From contig JAIWNF010000060.1 of NCBI GenBank assembly GCA_025093555.1, forward strand, positions 62,001 to 126,000: a stretch of DNA of 64,000 nucleotides. Reading direction: 5' to 3'. A model generated the notes under the pieces. The model had not been told where the DNA came from. It ran no database searches and was given only the letters and a program-made list of their open reading frames with translations. Shown here one piece after another: positions 10,547 through 22,265 of the stretch. Both the position numbers and the translations under genes were made by a program. Source of the DNA: Circinella umbellata (taxonomy: Eukaryota; Mucoromycota; Mucoromycetes; Mucorales; Lichtheimiaceae). Within the stretch, counting starts at the first letter, position 1, and the number at the start of each line of letters is the position of its first letter.

Positions 10547-13500
10547 ATGGAGAACAATACGATGGCGAGCGAAACCTTTACACCTCTTGAACAAACTATT
10601 TCACTTATTAAACAACGTGCTGCAGAAAGTCAACTAGATCCAGGCAACACGTCTCAGTACGTTATTTCAAAACTTGTGATGAGCAACAATGATGCACAAT
10701 TCTTGCAATTTGCTCAAGATTCGGCTTCAGTCAGTGATGAAATTATGGCTTACATTCTTCAAGCCAAACTCGAGTTGAATAATACACGCATACCCAAAAA
10801 AAATGATTCACTTACTCAATTCTATGTTCGTAGCATAAGTCTTACGTGCGAACAATTTAGAAGAGTCTTGCAGGATTACAGTATTGAATACTTTGACGAA
10901 CTATATATTCAAAGGTAATAATATCATATTATTTTTACTATTTAAGAAGATATATATTGTACGCCAAATACTAAACATGCGTCATCTATAAATACTTTGA
11001 TTAAATCAGGTTTGATGATTATCTTTCATCTAAAAAACCGGATGATATTCTTTTCATTCGATATGTCGGATGTACTTCAACATCAACACCACTGGAACGT
11101 CAACAAGAAGATAACACCAACCAAACACAAAAACGTCGCTATAGCAATATTTATCGCCTTATTGAAAGGCATGGATTAGCAAGAAACCAAGTTGTTTACT
11201 CGTTTCCTTTACTCCAAGTTAAAGGTCAATATGGTGTATTTCATGACCCTAATCGGCAACTCATTGATGAAACTGAACAAGTATTAATTCATCTATTCGG
11301 ACGTGATATGCTCATGAATTCACAACCAGGCGGTTTTTATTATCAATATTCACCAACGGATGATGACCGCGAATCAATCAGTAACTTTAATTTTGATCAT
11401 GCACGGATGTACTTGACAGAATCGGCAACTCCGCCCACCCGACCTGAATCACACCAGGAACAAATCGCCATGATTTATCAGCAATACCGGGGTGAATTGA
11501 TTCGAGCACAAGAGGGACCGGTGGCTAAAAAAGTGACCGATTCGTATATACAGTTTCTTGCAGAAGCTGCAATTCCGAGAGCGGATCGTCTTATCCACAA
11601 TGGTCGACATGTACCCTTGGCTGTGTTTGCTAATGATATGACCCATACAGATTTCCGTCTGAAACGCAACTTTTTTGAAGGATGTCGTGCAGGTGCTGCA
11701 TCTTTAACACTACTACAACACATTCTCGGGACCGACTCATTTTCTGGAATTAGTTTTCTCGATTTATGGACTACCCCGTACATAGAAAATAATCTTCAAT
11801 CATTACATGTATCAACAGTAGCATCAGTACTGGAACGTTTACGTCCTTTGACGATGGTTACTTATGGATATGGGCCAGCTGCAGTCGCTTTTTCAAACTT
11901 TCATGGCAGGTAAATAGCAGACATGTCACTTTAAACAATAACTAAAAGTCGCTTGTTAAGAAGCATTGACAGGTGAACCAATACTAACGGCATTGTAATT
12001 TTCTAAACTATTTTCTAGTCACTCGTTGGACGAGTCCGAATACGGATCCATTATTGGTGAATCAATTCTTGTTAATTATGATTCAGCTTTTAACTACGAG
12101 ACCGAACCGGATGACGCTGAACCATCGGACGAGCTTTGGACAGTCATTGTACCACATTTTGATATGGGAAATTTGAACTATGGATCAATACATCCTCAAT
12201 TGTTTCGGTTGGCATTTCTTTGCTGGGTCCGCTCTTTGTTGTTGGTTGACTGTTGTATATCACTATTGGAGCGTAATAATATAAACGTGCACCCTGGATC
12301 TCGAGCATTTGGACAATTGCTTATTGAAGAATTACACAATCGTGAACTGAAAAGTGATATCCCACAGAAGATTAAAGAAGCACGTATTGTTGTACAGGAA
12401 TGGCGGCGTTCTGATGCAGCTGGTATGTATATTTACAAAAATAACAATGACAGAGGATGGAAAGCGATTAATAATAGAATGTTATAGTAAATATACATTT
12501 TTGTTAACACAATTCATTCTTGTTATATATAGGACGCCTCCGAAAAGCAATTTTGCGCAAGGATTACATTTCAGACTATGACATATTTTCAGAAGCAGGA
12601 AAAGTGGGTGGAAAGCTTGGATACAAGGCCCATTGTGAAAGATATGGATATACAGATGAAAATACTGATCATCGTAAGCTACAGCTAAGAATTCTTTTAC
12701 GGTATAATGATGCGATCCTACGAAAAACGCGAAGCTTCAATATCGATAAAGGCCGATTTAAAAGATGGTTTATGAAACTTCCATCTAAAACAAATATTTA
12801 TCAAGCTCTGATACGTTTAATTCAAGCTGAACATCATTCACCTGTGGGTAATTTGGAACCAGCACAAGTTCAATATCTCAAGGTACAATGTAAACGGCCA
12901 GAAGGTTTTGATGATGATACTTGGATGCTTGATCCAGATCTTGTTTCCGAAGCCTTGAGAAAACGAGCGAGTATAATGTGGACTGCGGGTACAACACCAG
13001 CTAAGCGAGAGGCAAATAAACGCAATTTGGTGACAAGATTAAATAATGAAGGCAAAAAAGCTGTTAAATATTTTACTCAAGTTCCTATCAATATTCTTGC
13101 AAATGGCGGTGCACATATCCGAGTAGAATTAGATGGAGAAGAAAAGGCAGAGCCTGATGGAATGTGGATTATTGGTAGTGGTGCTAATGTTAAAGGAAAA
13201 TACATTCTCGATTATGATCCTAATATATGTACGACAGCTCTGGTAAGTTATTACTCCTTTTTAGTTTGTTTGTATAATGCAAAATAGTATTCTCAATACA
13301 TAATAGCAAACGAGTCTAATAAAAAATTTATATAATTCAGATCATCAAAGATTTACAAGGAAGCCCTGTAAAAGTTCAAGACAATTATCTTCTGATAACT
13401 GATCAATGGTTGCTTAGTAACAGTCGGGACAAGTACTTTCGCACATTTATAAATACTGTTCAATTATTTGGGCAAGAGCTTCGTCCGATCATTAAAGAAG

Positions 13501-14336
13501 AATCAGAACGCTCAGTGGCTTTTTCTGGTGAACGGATGATACATTTGTTTATGGAAGAATATTGTAGTGAGAATGAATTGATTGTTTCCACTGGCCAAAC
13601 CCCTCAAAATAACATTCCCACATTTCAGTCATTGATGGATGAATGCTTACAAATGAAAGGCACAAACTTTGAGAAAGAAATATGGAATCACTGGATGACA
13701 ATGCCAACAGGTTATGCGTAAGTACTAACTTTAGATACTTATTTTTGCGAGAAAAAAAGGACATGATCACACAAAGAAATTCTGTTGCTTACGAAATGTT
13801 AAAAAAAAATCTATTACTGTCTACGTACACAGAAAAATCAAAAATGTCCACCTAGTGATAAGAATAAGAAAACATGGACCATTCCACAACTTGAGCGAAA
13901 AAGACCTATATTGGAAACAACTTTTTCTACTCATGACTCTACCAGACAAACCAGACCGACCGTTACTAATCTTCCATCGACTACCTCAAAACGTGGTGGT
14001 GCTACAATAACAAATGATGATCCTTTTCTTGAATGGTGGCGTGAATTTCACAATAATGTAAATGGCGACGTAGTTACTCTAAATTTCTCTAATACGCAGG
14101 ATGGATTTTGGGGAGAATTTGCAACTATCGAAAAACGACGTGGAATTATGGATGCATCTGTGAAGCAGTACCTCGCTGTACGAGATGTTAAGAAGCCTCA
14201 ATCATTAAATGCGCTTGTGAGAAGGTATGGATGGATAGTAACCAAAATTAAAAATGGTATATTTACTTGGAAAGCACCTAGTAATCAACCTCCAAATCAA
14301 GCCATGCGAAAACGATTCAAGCGTATAACAAATTAA
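10547..14336 (+). CDS. Orphan six-exon gene, copy 1 (unknown function)
   Basis: I do not recognise this protein. Model: exons 10547-10914, 11010-11909, 12019-12422, 12533-13242, 13341-13717, 13856-14336, all GT-AG introns, giving 1,079 aa. Exon borders and phases are identical in copy 2 (26709-30537), which strongly supports the model. The start is the ATG giving MENNTMASE; an ATG at 10534 is out of frame. No signal peptide or membrane segment is seen. The protein is rich in charged and aromatic residues. The last exon contains a W/R-rich stretch (FLEWWREFHN, then KRRGIM and LNALVRRYGW) that loosely resembles the fungal GCR1_C DNA-binding domain, sometimes found fused in Crypton recombinases; I see no clear tyrosine-recombinase R-H-R-Y set, so that link is only a lead. 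A family member with copies this close could be a mobile or host-duplicated gene. Confidence 0.8.
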
Positions 14337-14351
14337 AGAATAACCATTATC

Positions 14352-15271
14352 CCTAAGGATTTATAATATTTTATATAGCACTTGCTCTTTTCGATCTACA
14401 AAAGCCCCGTTATACATAGTCACTATAATATTAAAAATAGTAATAATAATAAAACGTATAATTTGATACATTATTAATAACATATATGGGGTGTAACAAA
14501 AATTTATTAAATGAAAATGTAATGTGATTAATTTTTGTGAAACTTTCTTTTATAGCTCTGCTACATTGTGTACTAAAACACCATTGTATAGTAATACTCT
14601 ACTGGTACTCCAAGAAATTTAATACTTTGGGCACATATCAGGTGCTTCGTATTAGTTTATTATTCCTTTCATTTCATTGAAGATTTGTATGCTAAAGAAT
14701 TCCATGGCGGTATATGTAATATTATGTATCGTTGCTATCATTATTTGATGACATTAGATCCTGATGAATTGTAATACATGCTGATATATCATACTGGCTA
14801 TTTATAAAATGTACTCTTATATACGTACTACTTTAATGAGTATATCATTTCTACTATAATCTCAAGGTCATTGTCCTTCGGCTAGTGCTCTGTCATACTT
14901 TTTCAATGGTGGTCATAATTATATTGTCTCCTTTAAAAGTTATTCGGTATGAAATTTTTTTGTGCAACCAATTATCCTAATAAACCTCACAGTAGATATA
15001 AAACTAGTACAAAAGCCCTTTCACAAAAAACAAATTGCGTTTTCTTTGTTTGTAAAGACATCATTTTTATTAAATATTTGTTGCTTTTGAGAGACATTAC
15101 ACACTTTATGTCAAAAAAAAAAAAGAAAATCGTTGTGTCGATTCCAACTCCGGTCAACCTAATCTAAATACAAGCAATGCATTTTCTTTTTTTTTAAAAA
15201 AAATAACTTGTGATCAGGACCACAAGTAACTGGTAACAACTATCCATGTCATAAGATCTAAAAAAACTATA
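14352..15271. other. Intergenic region between orphan copy 1 and DUG2
   Basis: Similarity with copy 2 stops 15 bp after the stop codon. The remainder is AT-rich with no supported gene; an open frame at 14949-15167 has no coding character. Confidence 0.5.
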
Positions 15272-18200
15272 ATGGACCTTAATACCATCGACTTGCTTGC
15301 TTCAAGAACTGAAAGCCCGATACCTCTAGGTAAATTACCAACTGAAACAAGTAAACAATTACATTTTAAAAAGATTAATAAAAAAAAGCCAACTGCCGCG
15401 CTTTTCTTTGCACTATCATATACTCACGCACATTCATACATAACTTTTGCCCCTTTTTATTTCTTATTGATTCTCTTTTTTTTCCCTTGTTCGTTTTGTG
15501 CTTGTTATAACAGGGAACATTTTAAAAACGACGAGTTCAAAACCAATGTACCCTACACGATGTGTTCACACTATTTCTCAAGACGATAATTCTGTGTTGT
15601 CACTAGCTGCGAGTGATAAATATTTATTTAGTGGTAGCCAAAGTTCCAGAATACATGTAAGCTTCTTTTATTCCTTATTTTCACTCTTCCTTATAGTTTA
15701 ACTTAGTAACACTCTGTTTCTCACCATGACAACGGAACCTGGTGTTAATTTTAGGTTTGGGATCTACAAAACTTTTCGCTAGTTACGAGTTTAGTTGGAC
15801 ATCGAGGAAGTGTACTGGGCTTGACACTTTCCCCAGACCAACGTTGGTTATTTAGTTGTTCAGGTTAGAAAACACTTGCAAAAAGAATGCGACAGAAAGT
15901 AAGATAATCTAATCTAAAAATAATATAAATTAGGAGATGGCACGATTCGGGTAAAGATGGATTAAGAGATATCAAGATACTGGTGTATTAAAATATTGAT
16001 TACTTATGTAGAGAAGTTTGTTGTTATTGTTATTATTATCACTATTATATAGGTTTGGGATACAGAAACTTTGAGATGTATCTATCTTATTCAATCTTGT
16101 CATGATGTTGGTGATATTTTTTCGATGGTTTATTCCTCGACTGCAAATATGTTAATTTTTGGAAGTCAAAATACAAGTATTCAGGTACGTGTTGATTGAG
16201 AGGATGAGCGAACCACTTTTGTTAAACCACGTGTTTTAATATATGATTGTTCTTGATTGGCCAAAAAATAAAACTAACGGATGCATTATTTTCTTTGTTC
16301 TTTTTTTTTTTTTAAAAAAAAAGTGGTACGATTTTACTGATCCTCAAACACACGGATCTACTGGTAACGTACCTATCATTCCGATCAATCCACGTAGTTC
16401 CCAAAAATCCAAATTTTTTGAATCACCTTCTTATGAAGATATTTGTGAAGAAGTGGATCGATTTCCAGCAGAAGATGATCTTGTCAAATGTGTTATCCGT
16501 GAAAAGAATGTTCGATGTAATGCACATGATGGCTATGTATATTGCCTGCTACATGCTGTTGATGTACCCAATGTGGATGGAGAAGTGATATTAAGTGGTA
16601 AAACAAAATTTAGTTATTTATTATATATAATGTGGGAGTGGATGGGTCATTTTATTCTCGCTCTTTTTTGTGTATAACCTTTTATTTTATTTTTTGCTTT
16701 ATGCATCTTTATTTTAAAAAGGTTCTGGTGACGGAGATGTCAAGGTACATTTTTATATACGACGAGATTCTAATTATTATAGAGAGAATGTGATACTTGT
16801 TTGTTTTATTAAAATGTAAATCTGTTGATAGATTTGGAGTATCTCCAATTCTTCACTTAAATTACTTAACACCTTACGTGGTGATACAGACAAAGGCGTT
16901 TTATCTATGGCAATTTCAGAAGATGGTTATTTGTTTTGTGGCGTTCAAGGAGGCGATGTACAGGTACATTATCTGTAAAAGTTCCTTCGCTATGTTAGAT
17001 TACAGACACAGATAAACTCAAATTCTTTTTTTTACTACCTCATTTTTTTCGCTGTTATATATTGTTAGATATGGGATTTAGAAACGGTATGCTTGTATTC
17101 CAGTTTAGTAAATTATAGTATGGAAATGGAAGTCGAAGGATTAATAAAAAAATAACTCATGTTTTTTGCTAATAGAATCAACTTATTCGCTCGATGATGG
17201 CACATACTGTAAGGATATATATTTATGCATAGCTTGATAATATAATGATTTTTTTAATCTTATTTGAAATAACATGTAGGATGATGTGCTTGCAGTAGCG
17301 ATCAGGGGACCAGGATTTGTCAGCGCGTCAGCCGATGGAACTATCAAGGTATTCTATCTATAAAATAATTTGTTGCAGGATATAGTAGAATATTATAATT
17401 AATTTTTCTTCTTGGGAATTGCAAGGTCTGGAATGAAGAGTTTGAGTTCCGAGAATGTATGGATGATCATGATGGTATTGTTTTATCCATGATATGCTCA
17501 CAAGATTATTTGGTTACTGGCAGTAGTGATCATTCCATTAAGGTAAGCATGCAGATATGTGCATAATGTTTGTTGTTATAATAAATGATTAAGTATATAT
17601 CTTCTTTTTTTTTTATTAGTTTTGGGACATGCCATCGCCATCAAAACCAGTGGAGCAATTCCGTCGAAACAGTATAGTACAAGATGCACCATCAAGTGGT
17701 AATTGTTTTTCTTAAATTCAAACAACGAAAAAATAAGCCCTTAACAATCTATTTATATAGATACTCTTCTTTATGTATTGGATAAATGGATCACTATGCG
17801 TACTGTCAGTGGGTCCCCAAAATTTATGGAAGAATGTCGTCGAGGAGCAAGATTTTTAAAAAATGTTTTACAACAGCTCGGTGCAGTCAGCCGTATGGTA
17901 AGAAGTAATATCAATAAAACTGTCTCTTTATACACCCTTGTTAACTCAGTAATATAAAGCTACCTGGTACTACTGGTCGTAATCCATTAGTCTATGGGCG
18001 ATTTTCAGCGAGACGCACAAGTAATGCTGGTCTAAATGGTGAATCGAAAATTCCGACTGTACTTGTTTATGGACATTATGATGTTATTGCAGCACAAAAT
18101 GAAAAGCAACAATGGAATACAGATCCTTTTACACTTACTGGTAAAAATGGTTATTTGTATGGAAGAGGAACTAGTGATAATAAGGTAAGAAAAAAAATAT

Positions 18201-19925
18201 TTTCTTTTCAATCTTTTTTTTGACACATGCCACGTGAAATTCATAACGTTCAATACACAGGGTCCAGTATTGTCATCCATTTTTGCTGTTTATGAGCTTC
18301 TTAAAGAGGGATTATTGGATGTGAATGTAATTTTTTTGGTTGAAGGTGAAGAAGAAAATGGGAGTGTCGGATTTAAAGAAGCTGTGAACACATACAAGGT
18401 AAAATTATAAAGATCATTTGTTTCATATTCTATTTTGGATGTTTTAAATGTACTCATTGAAAAAAATTAAATTATTATTCAGGATCTTTTTACAGATGTG
18501 GACTTGATCTTGCTTAGGTAAGTATATAAAGTAATTTACAAAGCTTAATTTTATAGCTCTAAAAATGACTTTTATTATAATTGATATAGTAATTCATATT
18601 GGTTAGGAGAAGATGTACCATGTATTACTTACGGTCTACGTGGCGTCATTCACGCGTCCATCACTGTAAGCAAAAAAAAAAAATTATACACTTTCTTGAC
18701 TACGCGAAGCAAAGGAGTTATTTACACTATGGAAATTTCTACATGGAATTATAGATATCCAATACATTATCTGACTTACATTCGGGTGTAGAAGGTGGTG
18801 CTATATCTGAACCCCTCGTTGATTTGATTCACGTTACCAGTAAGTTGGTAGATAGCAACAAACAAGTGCTAGTACCAGGGTTTTACGATGACGTTAGTCA
18901 AGTTACAGAATATGAAAATAAACTATATGATCCGATTGTAAACTGGTTACAAACGTAAGTATCAAAACTAAATTAAAAAATCGGAAGGAAAGAAGGAGAA
19001 AAAAAATAACGACTTTTTCTCTACGTTATATGTGAATTACTGTATGTAGGTCCGAGACAGCACGTTCACAATCAAGAACACAACATTCTGCAATAACCTC
19101 ACCAACACTTTCAGATAAATCAAGAACTAGTAGTAATTGTGATTCACCATCAAATGATAATACACGACCTTATATTCGACCAACACCGCAATATCCTATT
19201 AATAAGGAAAAGTTGAAACAAGAGTTGATGGCACGTTGGCGTTTCCCAACATTATCTGTACATAAAATTGATGTATCAATCAGTAATCGAACGATTATTC
19301 CAAGATGTGCCAAGGCTTGTGTTAGTATGCGTATTGTTCCAGATCAATCGATTGATGATATTGCTCTTAAATTTGAAGATTATGTTCGTCAAGTATTTGC
19401 AGAAATGAACTCCGAGAATGAAATCAACGTGGGTCTTGTTCTCCCTTTTTCTTTATATGTCTAAACTTGTTTTAGTTATTTAAAATGATTATGACTAATA
19501 AGTGATGTTGTTCTTATTATTATAAAGGTTGAAATTCAAAGTTCAGCAGAATATTGGTTAGGTAATCCGGAATGTCGATTCTTCAAAGCTGTTGAAAAAG
19601 CGATCCAAAAAGAATGGAACACGGAGCCTTTATATATACGCGAAGGTGGATCTATTCCAGCTGTTCGGTTCCTAGAGAAATTTTGTAATGCACCTGCTGT
19701 TCACTTACCAATGGGTCAGGTAAATGAAATTCCTGTTATTATAATTATTTTTCTTGATGTGGTACTTGAACATTTAACATACAAAAATTAATAAAATAAA
19801 TTATAACATATTAGGCATCTGATCAAGCACATTTACATAATGAACGGATACGTTTACGTAATTTACATGCAGGCCGTCGAATCATAAAATCACTTTTACA
19901 AGATTTATCAGCGTCGAAGGCCTAA
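15272..19925 (+). CDS. DUG2: Dug2-type glutathione-degrading peptidase, WD40 + M20
   Basis: Subunit of the cytosolic Dug2-Dug3 complex, which removes glutamate from glutathione in yeast. Exons: 15272-15329, 15514-15656, 15755-15863, 15934-15950, 16053-16184, 16324-16597, 16722-16744, 16832-16963, 17069-17086, 17176-17208, 17280-17348, 17426-17542, 17620-17698, 17761-17897, 17960-18184, 18261-18398, 18483-18517, 18590-18665, 18755-18954, 19050-19428, 19528-19719, 19815-19925; 898 aa, close to yeast Dug2 (878). The N-terminal half has seven WD-like ends (VWDLQ, VWDTE, WYDFT, IWSIS, IWDLE, VWNEE, FWDMP), so a full propeller. The C-terminal half is an M20 metallopeptidase: GHYDV (H about 486), GRGTSDNKG (D about 520), EGEEENGS (catalytic E about 553), REGGSIP, and a final His in the QAHLHNER segment. 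All metal ligands seem present, so it is probably active. A Ser-rich insert of about 45 residues lies in exon 20. Dug3 is not in the window. Confidence 0.93.
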
Positions 19926-20627
19926 AAAGATGATGATACAGATAAATAATATTTATATAAACATACGATCATATACAAAAAAAAAAAACCATAGAAGAAA
20001 TATTATGATTATGATTATTATTGGTTCATGCATGAGTTTCAATGTTTAAAATAGTATAATTCATATTCCTTCCAATTATAGCCAATAAAAATGCCCACAA
20101 AAAGAAAAAATTCATGTAAATTACGCACTGACCACCAAATCACCTTTCTCCGTAATAAAAAAAATAAATGTGCAATTTTTTTTTGCGTACCTCTTATAAA
20201 TAAACTGCATAATCGTATTTAACAAATGGATTAGAAAGAAAAAAAAAATGAAGCATATGATGCACGAAGAAAAATAAAAGTTAAAAATATCTACGAAAAA
20301 GGGGGGCAGAACAAAATAAAAAAAAAAGAGAGACACATTCCTTTTCATATAAAAGAAGAAAAAACAAGATGTGCATAATAAAAAGAAAGAAAAGAAAATG
20401 GTATAGACAAAAATTATAAGGTGAAGAAAGAAGAAAGAGAAAGATGCTCTCATCATGATAGGCATATATGTATATAGATAAAAAGAAATGGGGATGAAAT
20501 CATATATATGTTAAAAGTGTATGAGGTGTGTTATAAAAACAAAATGATTATATATATAGAAAAAAAGAAAAATATATAAAAAGGAATGGGACGGGGAAGG
20601 AAAAATAAAATAAAAAAGAGGTTTTTT
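19926..20627. other. Convergent 3' intergenic region
   Basis: Separates the 3' ends of DUG2 (+) and the bHLH gene (-). A-rich with multiple AATAAA-like stretches usable as poly(A) signals; no gene. Confidence 0.5.
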
Positions 20628-22265
20628 TTACTGTTGTCTTTCAAGTTGACGAATACGTTGATCTTTTTCTTCAATTATATCTTTGAGAGATGAAATATAT
20701 TCATACGCATATTTCAATAATAGTACTTTAGATAGTGGTTTAGGTTCTTCATCTTTACCATTTTGTTCCTGATCTGTTGGAGATTGAGGTTGATGTTCCT
20801 GTCGTGGTTTCTCCTGTTGTTGTTGTTGCTGTTGTAATAATTCACGTTCAGTTTTTTCTTTTTGCTTAACATACCCTTCTTCAACTTCACGGCGTAATCG
20901 ATCAAACCATTCTTTCAACGAATCGCGACGTTTTTGTTCAGCTGCCTTATGAGCTGTTCGACGAATTTCAAGTCCACTTTTGATATTGGATGAAAATGCG
21001 ATACCTAACGCTGCTGCTTTACCTTCCATTAAATTTTGATAATTAGATCGGGTCGCAAGAATATGTTCTGCATCATGAACTAAAGGTGATGGTGTTGGAC
21101 CAGGTCGTAAAGTTGGACTAATTAACAATGGCTTTAAAGCACGAGGTGAAGCATGTTCTGTTGATGAATTATTTGTTGTTACTGCTGCTGCAATACGTCG
21201 AGACTTTTTAGCTGGAGGAGACGACGCTTTTGGAGTAATTGGAGTAGCTGGTTTAATAACGGCAACAGGTGGAGTAACATTATTACTTTTGATTTTCATC
21301 AACGAAGCAGGTGTTACAGGCTCAATACACGGAGAACCAGCTGGTGACAATGGCTGTTGTTGATCTACCATAAAAATAAGATAATACTTTAATTTATGTA
21401 ATCTAGATTAAAACAATAATAATCTAGTATAATTATTTGTTTACCTGATATACGATATTGTTGTTGCTGTTGTATATGTTTTTGTTGCTGTATCTGTTCT
21501 TCTTCTCTTGGTCGCTTTTGATGTTTGTGTAACTCGGAAAGACGACGCGTGATCATGATTTTTGCACGCTCCAATTGTTCGTACTGTTCGTAAATTTGAG
21601 AAGGTGTCATATTACTATCTTCAGATGTTGGCATTGAGGATGGTGGCATAGACACTGGTACAGTCATATTGGAATTAGATGATTCGCGTGAATGTCGATG
21701 TTGATACTGGTTAGAATGAAGATGTTGCTGGGGCATGATTGCTGGTGAAGTCAATGGAGAAAAATCCATTTCCTGTGAAACAGGTCCAGGATGCTGATGA
21801 TGTTGCTGTTGTTGATGAGGATGATAAGGAAACGACGGTGTCATTGCAGGTGAAATGAGTGGTGTGAATATATCCTATATAACATACAACAAGAGTATAC
21901 AACGATCAAAAAAGAATCCGAGTGTTAGGAAATTTATATATCATTTTTTTCTCTCTCTTTTCCTTTTTGGTAATTGTATATAGTATATATGAATAACATT
22001 AATGAAAAAAACTTACATCTTCGTAATAATTATTTGAATGAGGGGGATGGTGTGGGGAGATATCATTTAAGGACTTGTGAAAATGGGGATGATGATCATT
22101 CATTGGCGCTGTCGGTGTTGTTGGTGGGGGATTACTAGTATTATTTAACGTTGCCATAAATGAATCAAGATTTCCCGATTGCTGTAATAGCATATCAATA
22201 TTGGATGGCTCGCTTGAAAACGAACGTAACATGTCGTTAATGGTATCAAAGTTTGTTAAATCCAT
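20628..22265 (-). CDS. bHLH transcription factor with Q-rich long loop
   Basis: Exons 22017-22265, 21445-21874, 20628-21364; 471 aa. The N-terminal 350 residues are low-complexity (Asn, His/Gln, Ser/Pro), typical of an activation region. The basic-helix 1 segment at about 361-385 reads RRTAHKAAEQKRRDSLKEWF. It has the His, Glu and Arg of the H-E-R pattern of E-box (CACGTG-class) binders. Helix 2 is at about 437-458 (LSKVLLLKYAYEYI) followed by a short coiled-coil (EEKDQRIRQLERQQ) at the very end. The loop of about 50 residues contains a polyglutamine run and is far longer than the usual 5-20. SPPAKKSRR at about 275 could be a nuclear localisation signal. It converges on DUG2. The DNA target and ortholog are not certain. 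Confidence 0.9.

Noticed and set aside
11449..11783. Minus-strand frames inside the orphan gene exon 2
   Set aside because: Antisense shadows of the real exon, with no start context or homology.
10547..14336. Reading the orphan gene as a Crypton tyrosine recombinase
   Set aside because: No R-H-R-Y catalytic set could be located by eye; only the loose GCR1_C-like end remains, so the function is left open.
20121..20465. 114-codon open frame (-) between DUG2 and bHLH
   Set aside because: Phe/Leu-rich artefact of A-rich 3' intergenic DNA.
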